The notes under the pieces were generated by a model, which had not been told where the DNA came from, did not search any database, and saw only the letters and a program-made list of their open reading frames with translations. From the NCBI GenBank assembly GCA_964575225.1, contig CAZNQW010000122.1, positions 1-11,338 of the forward strand: a DNA stretch of 11,338 bases, written 5' to 3'. Within the stretch, counting starts at the first letter, position 1. Each line of letters starts with the position of its first letter. This document shows, in pieces, positions 1 through 7,316 of this stretch. The stretch is from CAZNQW01 sp964575225. GTDB taxonomy: Bacteria; Chloroflexota; Anaerolineae; JAAYZQ01. The translations under genes were made by a program, and so were the position numbers.

Positions 1-154
1 CCTTTAGAGGAAAGCTCCGAAAAGCAATCTGTAAAAGGCGTTTGTTCGAACGATGTGGGAGATCTCTAGCCAAGGGAATCCGGGATCTGATTTTCCAGGT
101 TTCCTAGCACCCGTCAAGATTCGGAAACAAGTACCGATACTCAGATTCTGATGT

Positions 155-161
155 GGAGAGG
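155..161 (+). promoter_or_regulatory. Ribosome binding site deciding the M50 protease start
   Basis: GGAGAGG lies 5 nt before the ATG at 167. It directly touches the alternative GTG at 161, which leaves no spacer for that codon. This favours the ATG start. Confidence 0.6.
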
Positions 162-166
162 TGTCG

Positions 167-1282
167 ATGGAAGCCAGTGTGAAACTCGGACGTATCGCAG
201 GGATTCCGGTGGGCCTGCATATCAGTTGGTTCCTGATCTTTGGCCTGGTTACCTGGTCCCTCGCCGTGGGCTATTTTCCGACCGAATACCCTTCGCTCTC
301 GACGGCGGCTGCCTGGGGACTGGGCGCCGTGACCAGCCTTTTGTTCTTTGGCTCGGTTTTGGCTCACGAAATCAGCCATTCTCTCGTGGCTGTGCGGAAC
401 CAGATCCCGGTACGGGGCATCACCCTCTTTATCTTTGGCGGCGTGGCCCAGATTGAGCGCGAACCGCGCGATGCGGGCGCCGAGTTCCGTATCGCCGTTG
501 CCGGCCCGCTGACCAGTCTGCTCCTGGGCTTGGGCTTTGGTGTGATTTGGTGGATCGGTCAGTCCAATCCCTACCTGGCCGCCCCCAGCGTCTGGCTGAT
601 GCGCATCAACCTGATCCTGGCCGCATTTAACATGATCCCCGGCTTTCCCCTCGACGGCGGCCGGGTGCTGCGGGCCATCATCTGGCGGATCACCGGCAGC
701 TTTCAGAGTGCCACCAAGGTCGCCACCATCACCGGCCAAATCACCGCCATCGGGTTCATCGGCATCGGGCTATTCATCCTGCTGAGCGGCAACCTGTTCA
801 ACGGGCTGTGGCTGGTCTTTATCGGTTGGTTCCTGCAGAACGCGGCAGCCTCTACCTATGCCCAGGCAAGCCTTCAGCAATCGCTGCGCGGTGTGACCGT
901 GTCGCAGGTCATGACCCGCGACTGTCCCCTGGTGCCGGCACAGATGTCCTTGACGCAATTGGTCGACGAACAGATCCTCACCGGGGGCCGGCGCTGCTTT
1001 TTCGTGGCCGATGAGGAGGACCTTCACGGCATGCTCACGCTGGCCGACGTCACCCGCGTCCCCAAAAAGGATTGGGATCAGACCACGCTGGCAAAGGTGA
1101 TGAAATCCTGGGAACACACCGTGCAGGTTCAGCCCGACACGGCACTGTTGGAAGCGTTGCAGAGAATGGATGACGCCAACATCAACCAGGTGCCCGTGGT
1201 CCACGAGGGCAAGATGGTGGGCATGCTCTCACGCGAGCAATTGCTCCACTATATCCGCACCCGCGCCGAACTCGGGCTGTAA
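167..1282 (+). CDS. Site-2 (M50) membrane metalloprotease with C-terminal CBS pair
   Basis: This is an integral-membrane zinc protease of the site-2/Rip3-like branch of family M50, 371 aa from the chosen start. Members cut transmembrane substrates inside or near the bilayer. Visible: the zinc motif HEISH at residues 67-71; the second metal-ligand motif NMIPGFPLDGG at 155-165, with Asp163 the expected ligand; and about six hydrophobic segments up to residue ~226. A cytosolic pair of CBS domains follows (about 247-298 and 310-365, with VMTRD and INQVPVV signatures). CBS pairs usually bind adenine nucleotides and could gate the protease; that is inference. An in-frame GTG at 161 would add two residues, but the GGAGAGG at 155-161 abuts it and sits 5 nt before the ATG at 167, so I prefer 167. 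It is the first gene of the plus-strand cluster. The substrate cannot be told from sequence. Confidence 0.93.
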   Translation: MEASVKLGRIAGIPVGLHISWFLIFGLVTWSLAVGYFPTEYPSLSTAAAWGLGAVTSLLFFGSVLAHEISHSLVAVRNQIPVRGITLFIFGGVAQIEREPRDAGAEFRIAVAGPLTSLLLGLGFGVIWWIGQSNPYLAAPSVWLMRINLILAAFNMIPGFPLDGGRVLRAIIWRITGSFQSATKVATITGQITAIGFIGIGLFILLSGNLFNGLWLVFIGWFLQNAAASTYAQASLQQSLRGVTVSQVMTRDCPLVPAQMSLTQLVDEQILTGGRRCFFVADEEDLHGMLTLADVTRVPKKDWDQTTLAKVMKSWEHTVQVQPDTALLEALQRMDDANINQVPVVHEGKMVGMLSREQLLHYIRTRAELGL

Positions 1283-1297
1283 GCTGCTCCATTTCGT

Positions 1298-1322
1298 AGG
1301 GTCGGCCTGCTGGCTCGACCCT
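1298..1322 (+). other. Intercistronic stem-loop without T-run
   Basis: AGGGTCG (1298-1304) is the exact reverse complement of CGACCCT (1316-1322). GCC/GGC pairing extends the stem to about 10 bp with a single bulged T and a TGCT loop. The sequence after it (CTTGAGCC) has no T-run, so this is not a standard intrinsic terminator. It lies between the protease stop and the baeRF ribosome binding site. It could be a processing or mRNA-stability element, or an attenuator, or have no function. Confidence 0.4.
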
Positions 1323-1350
1323 CTTGAGCCATACGTTCGAAAGGTTGAAT

Positions 1351-1356
1351 GGGAGG
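1351..1356 (+). promoter_or_regulatory. Ribosome binding site deciding the baeRF start
   Basis: GGGAGG stands 7 nt before the ATG at 1364. The longer in-frame alternative ATG at 1349 would include this motif inside the coding region and has no comparable site upstream. Confidence 0.6.
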
Positions 1357-1363
1357 TTTCTCA

Positions 1364-2509
1364 ATGGATCTATTGACAAACGATGCTCTCGCTGCTCTCT
1401 TGACTCAGTACACCGCCCCCTCCGTCTCTATGTTTATGCCCACCCACCGTGCTGGAGAAGACACACGGCAGGACCCGATCCGCTTCAAGAACTTGCTTGG
1501 GCAGGCGGAGGAGCAATTGATCGCCTCGGGCCTGCGCTCCCCCGAAGCTCGAAAGTTGCTCGAGCCGGCCCAGGCCCTCCTGGACAATTCTGCCTTCTGG
1601 CGGCACATGAGCGACGGCCTGGCGCTGTTCGTCGCACCGGACATATTTCGCACGTTTCGCCTGCCCATCGAGCTGAGGGAGATGGTGATCGTCGCCGACC
1701 GATTTCGTATCAAACCGCTCCTGCCCCTTTTCGCCGGCGACGGCCACTTTTTCGTCCTGGCCCTCAGCCAAAACCAAATCCGGCTGTTGGAAGCCACCCG
1801 CTTTAGCGTGGACGAGATCGAGATGGAGGGAGTGCCTTCGAGCATGGCGGAAGCCCTATCTCTCGACGTGGAGAAGGAGCTTCAGTTCCAGACTCCGTCA
1901 GCGGGTGGGCGGGGCGAGCGAGCAGCCGTTTTCCACGGCCACGACCCCGCCGACGATGACAAGAACCGCATCCTGCGCTTTTTCCATCGCGTCGATGATG
2001 GCCTGCGCCAGGTACTGCGCGATGAACAGTCGCCCCTGGTGTTGGCCGGTGTGGACTATCTCTTGCCCCTGTACAAAGAGGCCAACAGCTACCCTCACCT
2101 GATGGCCGAGGGGATCACTGGCAGCCCGGAGGAAATGAGTGCCGAGGATCTGCACCAATCGGCGTGGTCCATCATGGAACCCCACTTTGCCCAAGCCCAA
2201 CGCGAAGCGCGGGCCCACTATGCCCAAATGGCAGGCACGGGCCTGACCTCCAACCGGGTGGAGGAAGTGGTAACTGCCGCCCATCACGGACGAGTGAGCC
2301 TGCTGTGGGTGGCCCTGGGCGCCCAGGTGTGGGGTCAATTCGATGCCAAGGCCGGGACCGCCCACCTGCACGACGAACCGGAACCGGGCAGCGAGGACCT
2401 TCTGGACCTGGCTGCCCTCCAGACTCTACTCAAGGGCGGCACCGTCTACGCCGTAGAGCCGGAAACCGTACCCGGCGACGCATTGGTGGCTGCCCTATTC
2501 CGCTATTGA
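1364..2509 (+). CDS. baeRF family protein (bacterial eRF1-like, family 3/7 type)
   Basis: This 381-aa soluble protein resembles the bacterial/archaeal eRF1-related (baeRF) families, most likely the baeRF3/baeRF7 group. I recognise the N-terminal SVSMFMPTHRAG block (about 20-31), the central GGRGERAAVFHGHD block (181-194), the PLVLAGVDYLLPLY strand-helix (about 224-237), the GRVSLLWVALG segment (about 309-319), GSEDLLDLAA (342-351) and the closing AALFRY. It has no signal peptide or membrane segment. The family is predicted to act on ribosomes or RNA, but biochemical roles are largely unproven. No GGQ tripeptide is present, so ordinary peptide release is unlikely. The ATG at 1364 is chosen because GGGAGG (1351-1356) precedes it by 7 nt; an in-frame ATG at 1349 overlaps that site. 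The stop is 13 nt from the next gene, which suggests translational linkage with the permeases. The exact subfamily is uncertain. Confidence 0.8.
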   Translation: MDLLTNDALAALLTQYTAPSVSMFMPTHRAGEDTRQDPIRFKNLLGQAEEQLIASGLRSPEARKLLEPAQALLDNSAFWRHMSDGLALFVAPDIFRTFRLPIELREMVIVADRFRIKPLLPLFAGDGHFFVLALSQNQIRLLEATRFSVDEIEMEGVPSSMAEALSLDVEKELQFQTPSAGGRGERAAVFHGHDPADDDKNRILRFFHRVDDGLRQVLRDEQSPLVLAGVDYLLPLYKEANSYPHLMAEGITGSPEEMSAEDLHQSAWSIMEPHFAQAQREARAHYAQMAGTGLTSNRVEEVVTAAHHGRVSLLWVALGAQVWGQFDAKAGTAHLHDEPEPGSEDLLDLAALQTLLKGGTVYAVEPETVPGDALVAALFRY

Positions 2510-2522
2510 GGCAAAAACCTAC

Positions 2523-4877
2523 ATGACGGTCGAAATCGCCATCGTCCTGGGCACGATCGTACTGAGCGTCGTGCTCTTTGTCACCGAGCGGCTGCCGATG
2601 GAGTTGGTGGCTCTGCTGATGATGGTAGGCTTGGCCATCGGCGGCCTGATCACCCCCACGGAAGCGCTTTCCGGCTTTAGCAGCCCGGCGGTGGTCACCG
2701 TCTGGGCGGTGTTTATCCTCAGCGGCGGCCTTTCCTACACGGGTGTGGCTGGTTTATTGGGGCGGCAGGTATTGCGCTGGGCCGGACAGGGTGAGGTTCG
2801 CCTGTTGGTGGTGATCATGCTGACCGCCGGCGTCCTATCGGCCTTTATGAACAACGTCGGCGTGGCGGCGCTCCTGCTGCCGGTGGTCATCGACATCGCC
2901 CGCCGCACCGGCCGCCCGCCCTCCCGGCTGCTGATGCCCCTGGCCTTTGGCTCGCTTCTGGGGGGGCTGAACACCCTGATCGGCACGCCGCCTAACATCC
3001 TGGTCAGCGACGCCCTGCGCGATTACGGATTGCAGCCATTCGGGCTCTTTGACTTTGCTCCCGTCGGCCTGCCGATTACGGTGGCCGGTATCACCTTTAT
3101 GGTCCTGGTGGGCCGGCACCTCTTGCCCCAGCGCGACCCGGTCAGGGAGGAACTACCCGACTCGAACGCCCGAAACCTGCGCGACCTGTATAACCTGCAG
3201 GAGCGGCTATTCCTGCTACACCTGCCGGCCGACTCTCCCCTGGACGGCAAGACTCTGGCCCAAAGTCGCGTGGGCGCTGCTCTGGGTCTCAACGTCGTGG
3301 CCATCCTGCGCAACCATCGTACACAATTGGCGCCCAACCCAGGCACTCTGTTGCAGGCGGGTGACCGGCTGTTGGTCCAGGGGCGGCTCGACCGGTTGAC
3401 CGACCTGGGCCGCAACCATCTTTTGCTCAAAGAAGGCGCCTTAGAAGTGGATCGGCTGGTCTCTGATCAAATGGGCATCGCCGAGTTGCGTCTGTCGCCC
3501 GACTCGCCCCTTTTGGGTCAGACCGTTGTGCAGGGCCGGTTTCGGGATCGTTTTGACGTCAATGTGTTGGCTTTACGCCGCGGCGATGTGACCTGGCGGG
3601 TGGATCTGCGCAACCTGCCCCTACAAGAGGGTGATACCCTCCTGGTGCAAGGCTCCCGCGACGCCCTCGATGCCTTGCACAACCTCTCTGATTTCGAGTT
3701 CGTCCGACCTGCCTCCAGCGCCGATGTAGCCGAACTCTATCATCTGCACGAACGCCTGGTCGCCCTCCACGTCCCGACCGATTCGACCCTGGTGGGCAGG
3801 ACCCTGGCCGACAGCCATCTGGGCGATGCCTTTGGCCTGACCGTGCTGGGTATCCAACGTGGGGATACGACCCACCTGATGCCCATTCCCGAAGAACAGG
3901 TACAGGCCCACGACACCCTCCTGGTAGAAGGCCGTGTCGAAGACCTGGCCACGCTGCGCGGTCTGGGCGCCCTGGAAGTTGAGAGCCAAGCGTCCCACGA
4001 TCTGGGTGCGTTGGAATCAGCGCAGGTCGGTCTGGCCGAGGCAGTGCTCTCACCCCACACCACACTGGTGGGCAAGACGCTGCGCCAACTCCACTTTCGG
4101 GAAAAGTACGGGCTCAGCGTGCTGGCCATCTGGCGCGAGGGGCGGGCCTACCGCTTTGACCTGGGAGATATGGCTCTGCGATTGGGCGATGGCCTGTTGC
4201 TCTATGGTCCCCACGAAAAGCTACGAGTACTGGGCAGCGAGCCAGATTTCCTGGTGCTAACTGAAGCGGCCCAGGAAGCGCCGCGGTTGGATCGGGCACC
4301 GTGGGCATTGGGTATCATGGCCGCCGTCCTCTTGCCCGTCATCCTCGGCTGGTTGCCTATTTCTATCGCTGCCGTTGCGGGTTCCGTGGCGATGGTCCTG
4401 ACCGGCTGTCTGACCATGGAAGAAGCCTATCGCTCCATCGAGTGGAAAGCGGTTTTCCTGATCGCCGGCATGTTGTCCCTGGGGATCGCCATGGAGCAGA
4501 CGGGCGCAGCGCGGCTTCTGGCCGAAGGATTGGTCACCGTCCTGGGCGGTCTTGGGCCCCTGGCCGTAGTGACCGGCCTATTCCTCCTGGGCACAGCCGC
4601 CACACAGGTGATGCCTTCGGCAGCCGTGGCCGTCTTGCTCACACCCATGGCCCTGAATGCGGCCGGCGACCTGGGTGTGTCACCCTACCCCCTGGTCATG
4701 GGCGTGGCCATCGCCGCCTCGGCCAGTTTCCTCAGCCCGGTCGCCCATCCGGCCAACGTGTTTATCATGGGGCCGGGTGGTTATCGCTTTGCAGATTACA
4801 TCCGGGTGGGGTTGCCTTTGACCCTTGTTGTGCTGTTTGTCATGCTGTTGGTGCTGCCGATCTTTTGGCCCTTCTAA
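2523..4877 (+). CDS. SLC13/ArsB-like permease with four RCK_C (TrkA_C) domains
   Basis: This is a 784-aa inner-membrane permease of the SLC13/DASS-ArsB-like superfamily, whose members move anions such as sulfate or dicarboxylates, often with sodium. The substrate here cannot be assigned. The first membrane half spans residues 1-205 and contains AFMNNVGVAALLLP (107-120) and GTPPN (154-158). A long cytosolic insert (about 206-590) holds four RCK_C modules at about 222-297, 317-394, 404-486 and 502-579. The second membrane half spans 592-784 and contains SFLSPVAHPANVF. Family members commonly have about 590 residues and two RCK_C modules, so this one is about 190 residues longer. The SN pair expected in the second half (present in the next gene) reads PS at 698-699. 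The ATG start follows the baeRF stop by 13 nt; GAGG at 2508-2511 is a weak, distant ribosome site, suggesting coupled translation. It aligns gaplessly with its neighbour over the first ~200 residues. Confidence 0.93.
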   Translation: MTVEIAIVLGTIVLSVVLFVTERLPMELVALLMMVGLAIGGLITPTEALSGFSSPAVVTVWAVFILSGGLSYTGVAGLLGRQVLRWAGQGEVRLLVVIMLTAGVLSAFMNNVGVAALLLPVVIDIARRTGRPPSRLLMPLAFGSLLGGLNTLIGTPPNILVSDALRDYGLQPFGLFDFAPVGLPITVAGITFMVLVGRHLLPQRDPVREELPDSNARNLRDLYNLQERLFLLHLPADSPLDGKTLAQSRVGAALGLNVVAILRNHRTQLAPNPGTLLQAGDRLLVQGRLDRLTDLGRNHLLLKEGALEVDRLVSDQMGIAELRLSPDSPLLGQTVVQGRFRDRFDVNVLALRRGDVTWRVDLRNLPLQEGDTLLVQGSRDALDALHNLSDFEFVRPASSADVAELYHLHERLVALHVPTDSTLVGRTLADSHLGDAFGLTVLGIQRGDTTHLMPIPEEQVQAHDTLLVEGRVEDLATLRGLGALEVESQASHDLGALESAQVGLAEAVLSPHTTLVGKTLRQLHFREKYGLSVLAIWREGRAYRFDLGDMALRLGDGLLLYGPHEKLRVLGSEPDFLVLTEAAQEAPRLDRAPWALGIMAAVLLPVILGWLPISIAAVAGSVAMVLTGCLTMEEAYRSIEWKAVFLIAGMLSLGIAMEQTGAARLLAEGLVTVLGGLGPLAVVTGLFLLGTAATQVMPSAAVAVLLTPMALNAAGDLGVSPYPLVMGVAIAASASFLSPVAHPANVFIMGPGGYRFADYIRVGLPLTLVVLFVMLLVLPIFWPF
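3186..4259 (+). repeat. Internal A-B-A-B array of RCK_C modules (protein-level repeat)
   Basis: Modules 1 (3186-3413) and 3 (3732-3980) share an LY.L.ERL..LH.P.DS opening and a G.TLA.S..G.A.GL.V core. Modules 2 (3471-3704) and 4 (4026-4259) share a G.AE..LSP.....G.T core and end in F.F/FLVL. The array therefore looks like a duplicated two-module unit rather than four independent additions. The copies are divergent and I see no long nucleotide identity, so the event is not recent. Confidence 0.75.
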
Positions 4878-4903
4878 TCCCAACTGACGGGGTGTGAGAG
4901 AGC

Positions 4904-6682
4904 GTGACGCCTCAAATCGTGCTAACGCTGGGCATCATTGTCGTGGCCGTGGTCCTCTTTGCCACCGAAAAGCTGCGGGTGGATCTGATCGCCCTGATGG
5001 TCCTCCTGGCTCTGGCCCTCAGTGGCCTGGTCGGTCCTGGCGAGGTCTTTGCCGGATTTGCCAGCCCGGCGGTGGTCACCGTGTGGGCCGTCTATATCGT
5101 ATCGGGCGCGCTGTTCAAGACCGGTGTGGCCGACATCCTTGGCGAGCGCATCATTCGCCTGGCGGGCAAAAGCGAGCCGCGGCTGATCGCCGTCATTATG
5201 TTGGCCTGCGGCCTCATGTCGGCCTTTATGAACAACATCGGCGCCACGGCCGTCCTCCTGCCGGCGGTGGTGGGCATCTCACGCCAGGCCAAAGTGCCGC
5301 TGTCCAAGCTCCTCATCCCTTTGTCGTTCTCGTCACTCCTGGGCGGCAACATGACCCTCATTGGCACACCGCCCAACGTGCTGGCCTCCAGTCTGCTCAC
5401 CGAGCAGGGGTTGGCCAGCTTTCGGTTCTTTGACTTTTTCCCCACGGGATTGATCGTCTTTGGCGTGGGCATCCTGTATATGGTGTTTATCGGCCGCCAC
5501 CTGCTCCCGGCCCGGCAACCCGTCCAGGAGGTGCAGGTGGCGAACATGCGCGAGTATGTCAGTGAGGTTCGGGTGTCGCCCGATAGCACCCTTGCCGACA
5601 AAAGCCTGCTCGAATCGCGGCTGGGTGCCGACTATGACCTGACCGTCATCGCCATCATCCGCGAGGATGGGATTCGCAGCGAGCTGCACCCCGACACGCG
5701 CCTCGAAGCCGGGGACCTGCTGCTGGTGGAAGGCACGGTCGAAGGGCTCATGGGCGCGCGGGACGCGCTGGGGTTGGTCATCGAGGCCGAGCGCAAACTG
5801 GACTTGGACCAACTGGATCCGGAAAAAGCCCACGTTGTAGAGGCTACCTTGGCTCCCCGTTCCCGTATGGTAAACCGCACCCTGCGCAACATGCACTTTC
5901 GGGATCGCTACGGCTTTACGGCCCTGGCTATCTGGCGTCACGGGGATGTCATTACGCGGCGCCTGCGCGATGTGCGCCTCCGCTTTGGCGATGCCTTGTT
6001 GCTCCGTGGCCCGCGCCATCGCCTGCCGGCCCTCCAGGAAGGGAACGATTTCCTGGTTCTGGAACCGGTGATGGTGCAGCTACGCCGACGGCACAAAGCG
6101 CCCTTTGCCATCGGGGCCATGGGCCTGGTCCTGGCGCTAGTCACCCTGGCCGATTTTCCCATCGCCACAGCTATGGTCATCGGCGCGGTGCTGACGGTGC
6201 TGACCGGCTGCCTGTCCATGGACGAAGCCTACGAAAGCATCGAGTGGCGCAGCGTCTTTTTGATTGCCGGCATGTTGCCTTTGGGCATCGCCATGGAAAC
6301 CACAGGCACCGCCCGTTTCCTGGCCGACCTGATTGTGAATGGCTTGGGCAGCTTGGGGCCGCTGGCCGTCCTGGCCGGCGTCTATATCATGGCCAGCCTG
6401 ATTACCGAGCCGATGTCCAACGCGGCCGCCACCGTGCTAATGGTTCCCATTGCCATTGACATCGCGCTGGGCCTGGGCGCCAACCCCCAGCCCTTTGTTC
6501 TGGCCACCGTCATCGGCGCATCGACCAGTTTTCTCACGCCCGTGGGCCATCAGGCCAACGTGCTGGTCCTGGGACCCGGCGGCTACCGCTTTTTCGATTA
6601 CACACGCGTGGGCGGTCCCCTGAACCTGGTCATCCTGATCGCCACGCTGGTCAGTCTGCCTCTTATCTGGCCGCTGTACTGA
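4904..6682 (+). CDS. SLC13/ArsB-like permease with two RCK_C (TrkA_C) domains
   Basis: This is a 592-aa paralogue of the upstream permease, with the common family layout. The first membrane half (1-205) carries AFMNNIGATAVLLP (107-120) and GTPPN (154-158) at the same residue numbers as in the 784-aa protein. Two RCK_C modules follow at about 217-300 and 307-388, and the second membrane half covers about 398-592. The second half retains TEPMSNAAAT (501-510), the Ser-Asn motif that helps form the sodium/substrate site in the DASS fold. SFLTPVGHQANV occurs at 542-553. The GTG start is 26 nt after the previous stop; it matches the paralogue's N-terminus and has only a weak purine-rich GAGAG before it. 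It is probably co-transcribed with the upstream genes. The substrate is unknown; sulfate, a dicarboxylate or another anion is possible. Whether it pairs with its paralogue in a heterodimer is open. Confidence 0.93.
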   Translation: MTPQIVLTLGIIVVAVVLFATEKLRVDLIALMVLLALALSGLVGPGEVFAGFASPAVVTVWAVYIVSGALFKTGVADILGERIIRLAGKSEPRLIAVIMLACGLMSAFMNNIGATAVLLPAVVGISRQAKVPLSKLLIPLSFSSLLGGNMTLIGTPPNVLASSLLTEQGLASFRFFDFFPTGLIVFGVGILYMVFIGRHLLPARQPVQEVQVANMREYVSEVRVSPDSTLADKSLLESRLGADYDLTVIAIIREDGIRSELHPDTRLEAGDLLLVEGTVEGLMGARDALGLVIEAERKLDLDQLDPEKAHVVEATLAPRSRMVNRTLRNMHFRDRYGFTALAIWRHGDVITRRLRDVRLRFGDALLLRGPRHRLPALQEGNDFLVLEPVMVQLRRRHKAPFAIGAMGLVLALVTLADFPIATAMVIGAVLTVLTGCLSMDEAYESIEWRSVFLIAGMLPLGIAMETTGTARFLADLIVNGLGSLGPLAVLAGVYIMASLITEPMSNAAATVLMVPIAIDIALGLGANPQPFVLATVIGASTSFLTPVGHQANVLVLGPGGYRFFDYTRVGGPLNLVILIATLVSLPLIWPLY

Positions 6683-6762
6683 GGGCCCAACAATGGCACC
6701 CAAAACGCGGGGGGCGGCGCGCGACCCAATTTCTGGAAAGCGTGTCAGCGAGACTGAACATC

Positions 6763-6768
6763 AGGAGG
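6763..6768 (+). promoter_or_regulatory. Strong ribosome binding site before a GTG start
   Basis: AGGAGG lies 4 nt before the GTG at 6773. The overlapping ATG at 6771 is followed at once by TGA, so the GTG must be the working start if the gene is translated. Confidence 0.65.
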
Positions 6769-6772
6769 CGAT

Positions 6773-7279
6773 GTGAAGGGTAGGCGACTGGTCATCCTGG
6801 CCTCGATTCTCTGCAAGTGGCTAACCGGTTGTGGAACGATGGACTATGGGAACGAAATCTCTCAGGTGATCTACACCTCGGATGCGGGGACCTTGTTGCC
6901 CGAACAGCAGTGGCACGAGCGGGTGGTCATATCCAGGAGCAAGGTGTCGCTGGCCCGAAACGGTCGGGTGGAACACACCGAGATCAATGAGGGAGCTTGG
7001 GAATTTTCCGTCGAGGAACAGCAGGTGCAAGCGCTCTTTGAGCAGATTCGGACTGTTGATTGTTCTTCCCTCGAGAGGATCGAACCCGACGATCCACCCG
7101 ACGGCGGCGGAACCGAAACCTACACAATTCGCTATGCAAACGGCAAGGAATGCTCGCTGGTGTACGACTCGGGAACGACCTACACCAAAGGCCTATTGAT
7201 CGTCCATCCCATTCAAGCGTTCTTGACAAACCTTACCCCGCCGGCCGAGGCCGTCAATCGCTATCGGTTTTCACCATGA
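6773..7279 (+). CDS. Putative lipoprotein of unknown function
   Basis: I do not recognise a family for this 168-aa protein. It opens with a basic start (KGRR), a short hydrophobic run (residues 6-14) and a lipobox-like LTGC at 17-20, so it may be a lipoprotein anchored outside the membrane. The rest is soluble, with no further membrane segment and alternating polar/hydrophobic stretches suggestive of beta strands. Oddly, Lys15 and Trp16 interrupt the region just before the lipobox, which weakens the signal prediction. The GTG start is forced: the ATG two bases earlier (6771) runs directly into TGA, while AGGAGG at 6763-6768 precedes the GTG by 4 nt. It lies 90 nt after the second permease with no visible terminator between, so it may be the last gene of that unit. 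Its stop codon touches the hairpin at 7279-7312. Confidence 0.75.
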   Translation: MKGRRLVILASILCKWLTGCGTMDYGNEISQVIYTSDAGTLLPEQQWHERVVISRSKVSLARNGRVEHTEINEGAWEFSVEEQQVQALFEQIRTVDCSSLERIEPDDPPDGGGTETYTIRYANGKECSLVYDSGTTYTKGLLIVHPIQAFLTNLTPPAEAVNRYRFSP

Positions 7280-7312
7280 AAAAGGGACGATGATGCAGCA
7301 TCGCCCCTTTTT
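7279..7312. terminator. Bidirectional intrinsic terminator between convergent genes
   Basis: AAAAAGGG (7279-7286) pairs with CCCTTTTT (7305-7312) and CGATG (7288-7292) pairs with CATCG (7299-7303). One A/C mismatch separates the two stems and the loop is 6 nt (7293-7298). On the plus strand the stem ends in TTTTT; on the minus strand the complement of the left arm does the same. The hairpin starts at the last base of the upstream stop codon and ends 4 nt before the LCP stop codon. It can therefore end transcription from both sides. Confidence 0.85.
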
Positions 7313-7316
7313 GTCC

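Noticed and set aside
3..110. Open frame at the left edge, about 35 codons, beginning FRGKLRKAI, faintly like the FRGK region of IS91-type transposases.
   Set aside because: It is too short, lacks flanking motifs and has no start. The match rests on a few residues. It would need sequence to the left of the window.
42..141. Possible sigma70-type promoter elements (TTGTTC at 42-47; GATACT at 136-141) before the protease gene.
   Set aside because: Neither has a good partner box at proper spacing. The matches are no better than chance in this stretch.
104..739. A 211-codon minus-strand open frame opposite the protease gene.
   Set aside because: It overlaps the clear M50 coding region, shows no recognisable domain and has the low-information composition typical of GC-rich antisense frames.
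5333..6019. A 228-codon minus-strand open frame opposite the second permease.
   Set aside because: It is antisense to conserved SLC13/RCK_C coding sequence, with no motif or ribosome site of its own.
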